This document shows, piece after piece, positions 8,736-16,581 of a DNA stretch of 64,000 nt (its first letter is position 1; the number at the start of each line of letters is the position of its first letter). The notes under the pieces were generated by a model. The model made no database searches, had not been told where the DNA came from, and saw only the letters and a list, made by a program, of their open reading frames with translations. The position numbers and the translations under genes were made by a program. This DNA comes from Desulfocurvibacter africanus subsp. africanus DSM 2603 (lineage in GTDB: Bacteria; Desulfobacterota; Desulfovibrionia; Desulfovibrionales; Desulfovibrionaceae), in assembly GCF_000422545.1 (NCBI RefSeq), contig NZ_AULZ01000018.1:44893-108892 (forward strand), in the 5' to 3' direction.

Positions 8736-8887
8736 CTACCAATGGGCTGGTGGATTCGCGCGGCAGGGGGTGGCCGTATAAGAGCATCATGCGTCAAATA
8801 CGGCGCAATGCATACAGACTATAGCCTGAACGCGCCTTTCGCGCAACTGGAGACTATATCTCTGGAGAATCCAACAAGAAGCCGCAT

Positions 8888-9448
8888 ATGCAAGTAATCA
8901 AAATTTCACACTCCAAGAACACCGATTTCATGGCCCAGGTAGAGAGGGAAAGTGGGCAGAACCTGTCCCTCTGCTATCAGTGCGGGAACTGTACGGCGGG
9001 CTGTCCGTACACTTTCGTCTACGACATTCCCGTGAGCAAAATCATGCGCCTGCTGCAGACGGGCCAGAAGGATGCCGTGCTGTCCTGCCACTCCATCTGG
9101 CTGTGCGCCACCTGCGAGTCTTGCACCACGCGCTGCCCAAACGACATCGACGTGGCCCGCATCATGGATGTCCTGCGCCACATGGCGCGGCGGGAAGGCC
9201 GCGTGGCCGAGAGGACGGTAAAGGTCTTCTGGGACGAGTTCCTGAACTCGGTACGCAAGCACGGCCGGGCCTTCGAGCTGGGCATCGTGGCCTCGTACGT
9301 GGGCAAGACCGGCCGTTTTTGGACCGACATGGAACTTGGCCCAAAGGCATTGCTCAAAGGCAAGCTGGCCTTCAAGCCCCATGATATCAAGGGCAAGCAA
9401 GAAGTGGCCAAGATCTTCGAGCGCTTCAAGGAGGAATACGGCGGATGA
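8888..9448 (+). CDS. hdrC: Heterodisulfide reductase-like subunit HdrC
   Basis: Iron-sulfur subunit (186 aa) of a soluble HdrABC complex. It carries two [4Fe-4S] ferredoxin motifs, CYQCGNCTAGCP and CATCESCTTRCP, in the first 80 residues, and passes electrons between HdrA and HdrB. No strong ribosome site precedes the ATG. It overlaps hdrB by four bases. In Desulfovibrio, HdrABC with FlxABCD is described as an NADH dehydrogenase/heterodisulfide reductase that is thought to bifurcate electrons, with DsrC as a proposed disulfide substrate. Confidence 0.94.
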   Translation: MQVIKISHSKNTDFMAQVERESGQNLSLCYQCGNCTAGCPYTFVYDIPVSKIMRLLQTGQKDAVLSCHSIWLCATCESCTTRCPNDIDVARIMDVLRHMARREGRVAERTVKVFWDEFLNSVRKHGRAFELGIVASYVGKTGRFWTDMELGPKALLKGKLAFKPHDIKGKQEVAKIFERFKEEYGG

Positions 9449-10347
9449 ACCTCGCCCCCAAATACGCATATTATCCGGGCTGCTCCGGCCAGAGCACGTC
9501 CAGTGAATACGAGGTTTCCACCAGGGCGGTCTGCAGGGCGCTGGGTCTTGAGCTTGCCGAGATTCCCGACTGGAGCTGCTGCGGTTCCACCCCCGCGCAT
9601 ACAGTGGATCACGTGCTGTCCGCGGCGCTGGCCGCCCGCAATCTGGTTTTGGCCAAGGAGGCCGGGTTCGACACGGTGGTCACGCCCTGCCCGAGCTGCC
9701 TGACCAACCTGAAGACAGCCGTGCACAGGATGGAAGATCCGGACTTCATGGATAAGGTCAACAAGCTCCTCGACCGTCCGTTCCATGGCGGCGTGCAGGT
9801 CAAGTCCGTCCTGCAGGTCATCTTCGAGGACATCGGCCCTGCCAGGCTGAAGGCCATGGTCAAGAAGCCCCTCAGCGGCTTACGGCTGGCGCCGTACTAC
9901 GGCTGCATCATGAACCGTCCCCCGGACGTGATGCAGTTCGACGATCCCGAGAACCCCATCTCCATCGACAAGCTCATGGAAGCCCTGGGCGCGGAAGTTG
10001 CTCCGTTTCCCTTGAAGGTGGAATGCTGCGGAGCGTCCTTCGGCGTGGCGCGCAAGGATGTCGTAACGCAACTGTCGGGCAAGCTGCTGCAAATGGCCGA
10101 GACGGTCGAGGCTCAAGCCTTCGTCACGGCCTGCCCCCTGTGCCAGATGAACCTGGACCTGCGCCAAGGACAGGTCAACATGGCCGCCAAGACCAAGCAT
10201 AACCTGCCGGTATTCTATTACACTCAGCTCATCGGTGTGGCTCTTGGCCTTGCCGAGACGGACTTGGGGCTGGACAAGCTCATTGTGAGCCCTAGAGGAA
10301 TATTAGCGCGGATCGGCCAGAAGCAGCCGGCCGCGGCAAATCAATAG
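9445..10347 (+). CDS. hdrB: Heterodisulfide reductase-like subunit HdrB
   Basis: Catalytic disulfide-reducing subunit, 300 aa, with two CCG domains. Cysteine pairs are visible in PDWSCCGSTP with CPSCLTNL, and in YYGCIMN, KVECCGASFG and CPLCQMNLDLR. In the HdrB family these ligate noncubane [4Fe-4S] clusters at which a disulfide is cleaved. It starts in an ATGA overlap with hdrC and is followed 28 bases later by hdrA. The physiological disulfide in sulfate reducers is probably a thiol protein rather than the CoM-CoB heterodisulfide of methanogens. Confidence 0.94.
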   Translation: MNLAPKYAYYPGCSGQSTSSEYEVSTRAVCRALGLELAEIPDWSCCGSTPAHTVDHVLSAALAARNLVLAKEAGFDTVVTPCPSCLTNLKTAVHRMEDPDFMDKVNKLLDRPFHGGVQVKSVLQVIFEDIGPARLKAMVKKPLSGLRLAPYYGCIMNRPPDVMQFDDPENPISIDKLMEALGAEVAPFPLKVECCGASFGVARKDVVTQLSGKLLQMAETVEAQAFVTACPLCQMNLDLRQGQVNMAAKTKHNLPVFYYTQLIGVALGLAETDLGLDKLIVSPRGILARIGQKQPAAANQ

Positions 10348-10375
10348 TCCGCCCGACGGAAGGAGTTGGTTGTCA

Positions 10376-12355
10376 ATGAAGATCGGAGTATTCGTCTGCC
10401 ATTGCGGCAGTAATATCGCCGGCACGGTCGACACGGCCAAGGTGGCCGAGGCCGCGCGGCAAATGCCCGAAGTGGCCTTCGCCACCGACACCATGTACGC
10501 CTGTTCCGAACCAGGGCAGGCCGGCGTGGTCCAGGCCGTCAAGGAACATGGCCTGGATGGCGTGGTCGTGGCATCCTGTACGCCGCGCATGCATGAGCTC
10601 ACGTTCCGCCGGACCCTGGAGCGGGCCGGGCTCAATCGCTATATGTTCGAAATGGCCAACATCCGCGAGCATGTCTCCTGGATCGGCAAGGATATGCAGG
10701 CCAACACGCGCAAGGCCACGGACCTCGTGGGCATCGCGGTGGAGAAGCTCCGGCGCGACAAGCCCCTGACCGCCAAGAAGTTCGACATCTGCAAGCGGGT
10801 CATGGTCATCGGCGGCGGCGTGGCCGGCATCCAGGCCGCGCTGGACATGGCCGAAGGAGGCCTGGAGGTCGTGCTGGTGGAGCGCTCGGCCACCATCGGC
10901 GGCAAGATGGCCAAGCTCGACAAGACATTCCCCACCGTGGACTGCTCAAGCTGCATTCTCGGACCCAAAATGGTGGATGTCTCGCAACATCCCAACATCA
11001 CCCTGTACGCCTACTCGGAAGTCGAGAGTGTGTCCGGCTTCGTGGGCAACTTCGACGTGAAGGTGCGGCGCAAGGCCCGCTATGTGAATTGGGAGGCCTG
11101 CACCGGCTGCGGCCTGTGCATGGAGAAGTGCCCGAGCAAGAAGGCCAAGGACGATTTCAACGAGCAGATCGGCACCACCACGGCCATCAACATCCCCTCG
11201 CCTCAGGCCATACCGAAGAAGGCCAAGATCGATCCCGAGTTCTGCCGCCAGTTCACCAAGGGCAAATGCGGCGTGTGCGCCAAGATCTGTCCGTCCGGTG
11301 CCATTGAGTATGATCAGCAGGACGAGGTCGTCGGCGAGAAGGTCGGCGCGATCATCGCGGCAACCGGCTTCGACCTGTTCGATTACACCCGTTATGGCGA
11401 ATATGGCGGCGGACGTTACCCCGACGTCATCACGTCCATCCAGTATGAGCGAATGCTCTCGGCTTCGGGCCCCACGGGCGGGCACATCAAGCGCCCCTCG
11501 GACAGCAAGGAGCCCAAGTCCATCGTGTTCGTGCAGTGCGTCGGGTCGCGCGACAAGTCGATAGGTCGGCCGTACTGCTCCGGCTTCTGCTGCATGTATA
11601 CGGCCAAGCAGGCCATCCTGACCAAGGATCACATCCCGGACTCCCAGTCCTACGTGTTTTATATGGACATCCGCGCGCCAGGGAAGAACTACGACGAGTT
11701 CACCCGCCGGGGCATGGAAGAGTACGGAACCCAATACATCCGCGGCCGCGTGTCCATGATCTACCCGCAGGGCGACAAGTACATCGTGCGCGGAGCCGAC
11801 ACGCTGCTCGGCACTCAGGTGGAAGTCGAGGCCGACCTGGTGGTGCTCGCCGTGGGCGCCGAATCGTCCAAGGGCTCGCCGGAGCTGGCCGAGAAGCTGC
11901 GCATCTCCTACGACGCCTATGGCTTCTTCATGGAGAGCCACCCCAAGCTCAAGCCTGTGGAGACCAACACAGCCGGTGTCTACCTGGCCGGCTCCTGCCA
12001 GGGACCCAAGGACATCCCGTCCTCGGTGGGCCAGGGCAGCGCTGCGGCGGCCAAGGTTCTGAGCCTGTTCTCCCGCAGCCAGTTGGAGTCCGATCCCCAG
12101 GTATCCATGGTGGACATCAAGCGCTGCATCGGCTGCGGCAAGTGCATCGCCACCTGCCCCTTCGGAGCCATCGAGGCCATTGATTTCCGAGGTCAGCCCA
12201 AGGCGCAGGTCATTGAGACAGTGTGCCAGGGTTGCGGCATCTGCACCGCCACCTGTCCTCAGGGGGCCATTCAGTTGCAGCACTTTACCGACAACCAGAT
12301 TCTCGCGGAGGTCAATGCGTTATGCCAGCAAGCGCTGGAAGTGAACTTCGAATAG
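10376..12355 (+). CDS. hdrA: Heterodisulfide reductase-like subunit HdrA (flavin electron-bifurcating)
   Basis: FAD-containing core subunit, 659 aa. After an N-terminal domain with VCHCGSN come the dinucleotide-binding GGGVAGIQAALDMAEGG loop, the conserved SSCILGPKM cysteine region, an inserted ferredoxin (CTGCGLCMEKCPSK with a second cysteine group KCGVCAKICP), the FCCMYTAKQA motif and two C-terminal [4Fe-4S] motifs (CIGCGKCIATCP, CQGCGICTATCP). The ATG at 10376 is chosen over the TTG at 10370 since AAGGAG lies ten bases before it. It overlaps flxD by 34 bases. HdrA is the proposed site of flavin-based bifurcation. Confidence 0.95.
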   Translation: MKIGVFVCHCGSNIAGTVDTAKVAEAARQMPEVAFATDTMYACSEPGQAGVVQAVKEHGLDGVVVASCTPRMHELTFRRTLERAGLNRYMFEMANIREHVSWIGKDMQANTRKATDLVGIAVEKLRRDKPLTAKKFDICKRVMVIGGGVAGIQAALDMAEGGLEVVLVERSATIGGKMAKLDKTFPTVDCSSCILGPKMVDVSQHPNITLYAYSEVESVSGFVGNFDVKVRRKARYVNWEACTGCGLCMEKCPSKKAKDDFNEQIGTTTAINIPSPQAIPKKAKIDPEFCRQFTKGKCGVCAKICPSGAIEYDQQDEVVGEKVGAIIAATGFDLFDYTRYGEYGGGRYPDVITSIQYERMLSASGPTGGHIKRPSDSKEPKSIVFVQCVGSRDKSIGRPYCSGFCCMYTAKQAILTKDHIPDSQSYVFYMDIRAPGKNYDEFTRRGMEEYGTQYIRGRVSMIYPQGDKYIVRGADTLLGTQVEVEADLVVLAVGAESSKGSPELAEKLRISYDAYGFFMESHPKLKPVETNTAGVYLAGSCQGPKDIPSSVGQGSAAAAKVLSLFSRSQLESDPQVSMVDIKRCIGCGKCIATCPFGAIEAIDFRGQPKAQVIETVCQGCGICTATCPQGAIQLQHFTDNQILAEVNALCQQALEVNFE

Positions 12356-12783
12356 TCGGGTTCCTGTGCAACTGGTGCTCCTACGGAGGAGCGGACACGG
12401 CCGGAGTCGGCCGCTTCACCCAGCCCACGGACCTGCGCATCATCCGCGTGCCGTGCTCCGGACGTATCGATCCGCTGTTCGTGGTCAAGGCCCTCATGGG
12501 CGGAGCCGACGGCGTGCTCGTGTCGGGCTGCCATCCGAGGGATTGCCACTATTCACAAGGCAATTTCTACGCCCGGCGCAGGCTGGAGGTGCTAAAGCGG
12601 TTTCTCCCGACCCTGGGTATCGATCCCAAGCGTTTCGAGTACACCTGGGTTTCGGCCTCCGAAGGGCAGCGCTGGCAAAGCGTTGTGACCAAGTTCACCG
12701 AGCAGATTCATGCCCTCGGACCGGCTCCGAATCAGTGTCGGTCGGCCCAGGCACCCCAGGAAGCAGAGCGGAGCGCTGGCTAG
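12322..12783 (+). CDS. flxD: FlxD, MvhD-like iron-sulfur protein
   Basis: A 153-aa MvhD-family protein that is thought to relay electrons from the NADH-oxidising Flx part to HdrA. Conserved cysteines lie in FLCNWCSYGGAD, RVPCSGRID and SGCHPRDCHY, the pattern associated with a [2Fe-2S] cluster in MvhD. The ATG at 12322 lies inside the end of hdrA and has GGAGG ten bases upstream, so the two are translationally linked. A 7-bp hairpin at 12782-12798 overlaps the stop codon. Confidence 0.9.
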   Translation: MPASAGSELRIVGFLCNWCSYGGADTAGVGRFTQPTDLRIIRVPCSGRIDPLFVVKALMGGADGVLVSGCHPRDCHYSQGNFYARRRLEVLKRFLPTLGIDPKRFEYTWVSASEGQRWQSVVTKFTEQIHALGPAPNQCRSAQAPQEAERSAG

Positions 12784-12798
12784 GCGGCAGAGCCGCCT
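12782..12798 (+). repeat. Small hairpin between flxD and flxC
   Basis: AGGCGGC-AGA-GCCGCCT forms a 7-bp stem with a three-base loop, directly at the flxD stop. No T-run follows. It may tune mRNA stability within the operon. Confidence 0.45.
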
Positions 12799-12828
12799 GC
12801 CTCGCCCATTCCAAGGAGGAAAACGGAC

Positions 12829-13785
12829 GTGTCCGTTATTGACGAATTGAAATCAGCCATCAAGGCGAAGCTGTCCGAGTTGGACCTGGTCATCGGCTGG
12901 GGCCCCGGCTTTGACCCGCTGCACGCAACGCCGCTGTTCATGCGTTGCGAGAAGGACGTGGACAAGCTCCTGTGGGGGCCGCTCAACGTGCACAATCCGG
13001 CCACCTATCTGCCCGGCCTCAAGGGCAAGAAGGTCGGCGTCGTGGTCAAGGGCTGCGACAGCCGTTCGGTCATCGAACTGCTGCAGGAAAAGCTGGTCAA
13101 GCGCGAAGAACTGGTCATCTTCGGCGCACCCTGCGCGGGCGTCATCGACATGGGCAAGGTTCGCCGCGCCCTGGGCGACCTGGACAAGGTCAACGCCGTC
13201 TCCATCGAGGGCGACAACGTGGTGGTCACGGCCGGCGGCAAGCAACACACCTTGCCCCTGGCCGAGGTCGCCGCGGACAAGTGCGGCCGCTGCAGGTACC
13301 ACAACGCCCTGATCTCCGACGTGTTCGTTGGCGAGCACTTGCCGCCCAGCGTGGAGCAGGACGACTATGCGGACGTGGAAGCCTTCGAGAGCCAAAGCCT
13401 GGAGGAGCGCAACGCGTACTGGAAGCGTGAGATGCAGCGCTGCATCCGCTGCTATGCCTGCCGCAACGCCTGCCCCCTGTGCGTCTGCCGCGACCACTGC
13501 ATCGCCCAGAGCAGAGACCCGCACTGGATCGGCCAGGGGGACAACGTGGGCGACAAGTGGATGTTCCAGATGATCCACGCCCAGCACTTGGCCGGACGCT
13601 GCACAGAGTGCGGCGAGTGTCAGCGGGCCTGTCCCGTAGGCATTCCGTTGCTGGCCCTCAAGCGCAAGCTCAACAAGGAAATCAAAGAGCTCTTCGACTA
13701 CGAGGCCGGGGTGGACCCCAATGCTTGTCCGCCGCTGCAGTCATTCAAGGTCGAGGAAGAGCATATCAATGAGAGGGGATGGTGA
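12829..13785 (+). CDS. flxC: FlxC, iron-sulfur subunit
   Basis: Iron-sulfur protein of 318 aa. The N-terminal half resembles the FrhB/FdhB-type fold with VKGCDSRSV and a later CGRCR motif. The C-terminal half holds two cysteine clusters, CIRCYACRNACPLCVC and CTECGECQRACPVG, for [4Fe-4S] centres. GTG start with AAGGAGG nine bases upstream. It overlaps flxB by one base (TGATG). In the Flx module it is expected to carry electrons between the flavoprotein FlxA and the FlxD-HdrA side. Confidence 0.9.
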   Translation: MSVIDELKSAIKAKLSELDLVIGWGPGFDPLHATPLFMRCEKDVDKLLWGPLNVHNPATYLPGLKGKKVGVVVKGCDSRSVIELLQEKLVKREELVIFGAPCAGVIDMGKVRRALGDLDKVNAVSIEGDNVVVTAGGKQHTLPLAEVAADKCGRCRYHNALISDVFVGEHLPPSVEQDDYADVEAFESQSLEERNAYWKREMQRCIRCYACRNACPLCVCRDHCIAQSRDPHWIGQGDNVGDKWMFQMIHAQHLAGRCTECGECQRACPVGIPLLALKRKLNKEIKELFDYEAGVDPNACPPLQSFKVEEEHINERGW

Positions 13786-14870
13786 TGGCCCAGGCCAAGT
13801 TTCTGAAAGAAGCCGATCTGGCCGCCTGGCTGGGCGAGCTGGCCAAGGGGCGCAAGGTGCTCGTGCCGCAGAAGGATGGAGACGCCGTTGTCTTCAAGCC
13901 CTGGCATGAGGGCGTCAAGCCCGTGCTCGACCGACAGGCCACCGAGTCGCCCAAGAAGGCGGTCTTCCCGGCCAGCGAGAAGCTGTTCCGGTTTTCCTAC
14001 ATCAAGGATCCCGAGAATCCGGGCAAGGTGCGCGTGGAACTGGAGGAGCCGGAAAAGCCGGAACCAGCACTGGTGTTCGGTGGCCGGCCCTGCGACGCCA
14101 GGGGCTTCCTGATCTTCGACAGAGTCTACGACTCGCCCAAGACGCGCGACTCCTATTACGTAGCCCGACGGGAAGCCACGGCTTTCGTCACGCTGGCCTG
14201 TCCCGAGGCTTCGAACACCTGCTTCTGCCATGCCGTGGGCAGCGGGCCGGCTGACACCGCCGGGTCCGACGCTCTCATGACCCCGGTGGAGGGCGGATAC
14301 GTACTTGAAGCCATCTCGCCCAAGGGCGAGGAGCTGCTTAAGAGCCCCCTGCTCTCCGACGCGGGCGACAAGTTGGCCCAGGCCGAGCGCGTCAAGGCGC
14401 AGGCCGTCGAAAGCCTGCCCCCTGCGCCCGACTTCGCCGGCTCGCCGGAGGCCTTGATGGCCCGCTTCGACGACATGGGCTTCTGGGAGAATGCCTCGGC
14501 CAAGTGCATCAGTTGCGGAGCCTGCACGTATCTTTGCCCGACCTGCTACTGCTTCAGCATCACCGACGAAGAATCGGGGATGAAGGGCGTACGCATGCGC
14601 TCATGGGACAACTGCATGTCCTACCAGTTCACCCTGGAAGCCAGCGGGCACAACCCAAGACCCACCAAGGCGCACCGGCTCAAAAACCGGGTCGGACACA
14701 AGTTCAGCTATTACCCGCTGATCCACAAGGGCGCCATCGCCTGCTGCGGCTGCGGCCGTTGCATCAAGAGCTGCCCGGTGAGCGTGGATATCCGCGAGAT
14801 CGTGACCATGGCCATTGAGGCCGCGCCCACGGCCGAGGAATCCGCCCAGCCGCAAGGAGCCAAACAATGA
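13785..14870 (+). CDS. flxB: FlxB, iron-sulfur subunit (AsrA-like)
   Basis: A 361-aa ferredoxin-type protein related to the anaerobic sulfite reductase A subunit and hydrogenase beta-type iron-sulfur proteins. It has a cysteine group (CFCHAVG) near residue 146 and two C-terminal [4Fe-4S] motifs, CISCGACTYLCPTCYC and CCGCGRCIKSCPVSVD. The ATG at 13785 overlaps the flxC stop and is seven bases after a GAGAGGGG ribosome site; an in-frame ATG at 13779 is closer to that site and less likely. It overlaps flxA by four bases. Confidence 0.9.
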   Translation: MAQAKFLKEADLAAWLGELAKGRKVLVPQKDGDAVVFKPWHEGVKPVLDRQATESPKKAVFPASEKLFRFSYIKDPENPGKVRVELEEPEKPEPALVFGGRPCDARGFLIFDRVYDSPKTRDSYYVARREATAFVTLACPEASNTCFCHAVGSGPADTAGSDALMTPVEGGYVLEAISPKGEELLKSPLLSDAGDKLAQAERVKAQAVESLPPAPDFAGSPEALMARFDDMGFWENASAKCISCGACTYLCPTCYCFSITDEESGMKGVRMRSWDNCMSYQFTLEASGHNPRPTKAHRLKNRVGHKFSYYPLIHKGAIACCGCGRCIKSCPVSVDIREIVTMAIEAAPTAEESAQPQGAKQ

Positions 14871-15703
14871 CCGAAATGCCCAACCTCTACCTGCCGGAGA
14901 TGGCCACCATCATCGAGACCGTGCAGGAAACCCCAACCATCAAAACCTTCAGGCTCGTGCTCAACAACGAGCAGCGCATGAAGGATTTCCACTTCGAGCC
15001 CGGTCAGGTCGGCCAGCTCTCCGTGTTCGGCACGGGCGAAGCGACATTCGTCATCAACTCCCCGCCCACGCGCAAGGAGTACCTCCAGTTCAGTGTCATG
15101 CGCGCCGGCGAGGTCACGGCCAGGCTGCACTCGCTGAACTCCGGGGACCAGGTCGGGGTGCGCGCGCCGCTCGGCAACTGGTTTCCTTACGAGGACATGA
15201 AGGGCAAGGACATCGTGTTCATCGGCGGCGGCATCGGCATGGCCCCCTTGCGCACGCTCATGCTCTTCATGCTCGACAACCGCGCCGATTATGGGAACAT
15301 CACCCTGCTCTACGGCGCCCGCTCGCCCGTGGACATGGCCTTCCAGTACGAGTTGCCGGAATGGCTGGGACGCGAGGACCTCAAGACCACCCTGACCATC
15401 GACAACCCGGCCCAGGGCTGGGAGCACAGGGTCGGCCTCATCCCCAACGTTCTGCTGGAGATGGAGCCCTCGGCCAAGAACTCCGTGGCCATAACCTGCG
15501 GCCCGCCCATCATGATCAAGTTCACCCTGCAGGCGCTCAAGAAGCTCGGCTACAAGGATGAACAGATCATCACCACGCTGGAGAAGCGCATGAAGTGCGG
15601 CGTGGGAATCTGCGGGCGCTGCAACATCGGCACGAAGTACGTGTGCGTGGATGGACCCGTGTTCAGCTACGCTCAACTCAAGGAACTCCCCAACGAACTC
15701 TAG
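14867..15703 (+). CDS. flxA: FlxA, FAD/NAD(H)-binding reductase subunit
   Basis: A 278-aa ferredoxin-NADP-reductase-fold flavoprotein, related to AsrB and sulfhydrogenase gamma subunits, and the entry point for NADH. The FAD-binding barrel comes first, then the nucleotide site FIGGGIGMAPLRTL and the CGPPIMIKF motif. The C-terminus has KCGVGICGRCNIG plus a later Cys, which ligate a [2Fe-2S] cluster. It is coupled to flxB by an ATGA overlap. Length is typical for the family. Confidence 0.93.
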   Translation: MTEMPNLYLPEMATIIETVQETPTIKTFRLVLNNEQRMKDFHFEPGQVGQLSVFGTGEATFVINSPPTRKEYLQFSVMRAGEVTARLHSLNSGDQVGVRAPLGNWFPYEDMKGKDIVFIGGGIGMAPLRTLMLFMLDNRADYGNITLLYGARSPVDMAFQYELPEWLGREDLKTTLTIDNPAQGWEHRVGLIPNVLLEMEPSAKNSVAITCGPPIMIKFTLQALKKLGYKDEQIITTLEKRMKCGVGICGRCNIGTKYVCVDGPVFSYAQLKELPNEL

Positions 15704-15719
15704 CCCAAGCGAGGAGTCC

Positions 15720-15995
15720 ATGCCCAAGTACGTCATCGAACGCGCCATCAAGGGAGCCGGAGACCTCGGCGAAACGGAGCTGAACGCGATCTCCCGCAAG
15801 TCCTGCGGAGTCCTGAAGGAACTCGGGACGGACATCCAGTGGGTCGAGAGCTTCGTCACTCCTGACAAAATCTATTGCGTGTACATTGCGCCCAACAGGC
15901 AGCTTATCGAGGAGCACGCCCGCAAAGGCGGGTTCCCGGCTGATGCGATCAACGAGATCAAGACGGTCATCAACCCAACCACAGCCGAAGGTTAG
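15720..15995 (+). CDS. DUF4242 domain protein
   Basis: A 91-aa protein of the DUF4242 (SCO4226-like) family, whose members form small ferredoxin-like folds and in one case bind nickel. It begins MPKYVIERAIKGAGDL and contains WVESFVTPDKIYCVY, the family core. GAGGAG lies three bases before the ATG, and the gene is only 16 bases after flxA, so it is probably part of the hdr-flx transcript. Its role in the operon is not known. Confidence 0.85.
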   Translation: MPKYVIERAIKGAGDLGETELNAISRKSCGVLKELGTDIQWVESFVTPDKIYCVYIAPNRQLIEEHARKGGFPADAINEIKTVINPTTAEG

Positions 15996-16019
15996 CCCTC
16001 GTCGCACGGGAGGAACGGC

Positions 16020-16499
16020 ATGGCCCAGTTCTTTACAGCAGGCGAAATCGCGAAAGCTGCCATTGAGATCGAAAGCCGGGGGCAGGAGTTCTACCTGCGG
16101 GTGGCGGCCAAGGCCAAGAAGCCCGAGACCCAGGATTTCTTCAAGTTCTTTGCCGGCGAGGAAGCCAAGCATCGGAAGCTCTTCGAAGATCTGGCCAAGA
16201 GGTTGGGTCCCGTGGAACTGCCAGCCTGGAGCACGAATGCGGAGTATGCCGAGTATCTTGCGGCCCTCCTCGATTCTCACGCTCTGTTCAGCGGAGAGTA
16301 TGCCGAAAAGTTGATGTCCGAGGCCGAGGACGAGGCAGCCGCGGTGCGCATGGCCATGAGTTTCGAAAAGGACACGATTCTGTTCTTCAACGAGATGCGC
16401 GAGTTGGTGCCCGATGCCGAGAAAGGCTTCGTGCAACACTGCATTGACGAAGAGCGGTCGCACCTCCGACAACTTCGCGGCAGGCTGCAACGGGGGTAG
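16020..16499 (+). CDS. Ferritin-like/rubrerythrin-type diiron protein
   Basis: A 159-aa all-helical protein of the ferritin-like superfamily. Metal-ligand style motifs are visible: EIESRGQEFYLR early, EEAKHRKLF (E-x2-H) near residue 47, and a late DEERSHLRQL. There is no C-terminal rubredoxin domain, so it is a rubrerythrin-like or erythrin-type protein rather than a classic rubrerythrin. It lies 24 bases after the DUF4242 gene. A role in protecting the oxygen-sensitive iron-sulfur enzymes of this operon, through peroxide reduction or iron handling, is inferred. Confidence 0.85.
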   Translation: MAQFFTAGEIAKAAIEIESRGQEFYLRVAAKAKKPETQDFFKFFAGEEAKHRKLFEDLAKRLGPVELPAWSTNAEYAEYLAALLDSHALFSGEYAEKLMSEAEDEAAAVRMAMSFEKDTILFFNEMRELVPDAEKGFVQHCIDEERSHLRQLRGRLQRG

Positions 16500-16581
16500 T
16501 CTGCATAAAGGGTAATTGGGTGAGCTGAGAAGCTCAGGTGTTCGTTCGGTTCAGGTCCCAAGAATGGTGAAGGAGAGAGCT

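Noticed and set aside
7477..8790. A 437-codon minus-strand frame opposite adh
   Set aside because: Shadow of the strongly biased adh codons; repetitive Gly/His/Asp/Val composition and no motif.
10946..12283. A 445-codon minus-strand frame opposite hdrA
   Set aside because: Antisense shadow of hdrA with low-complexity composition and no ribosome site.
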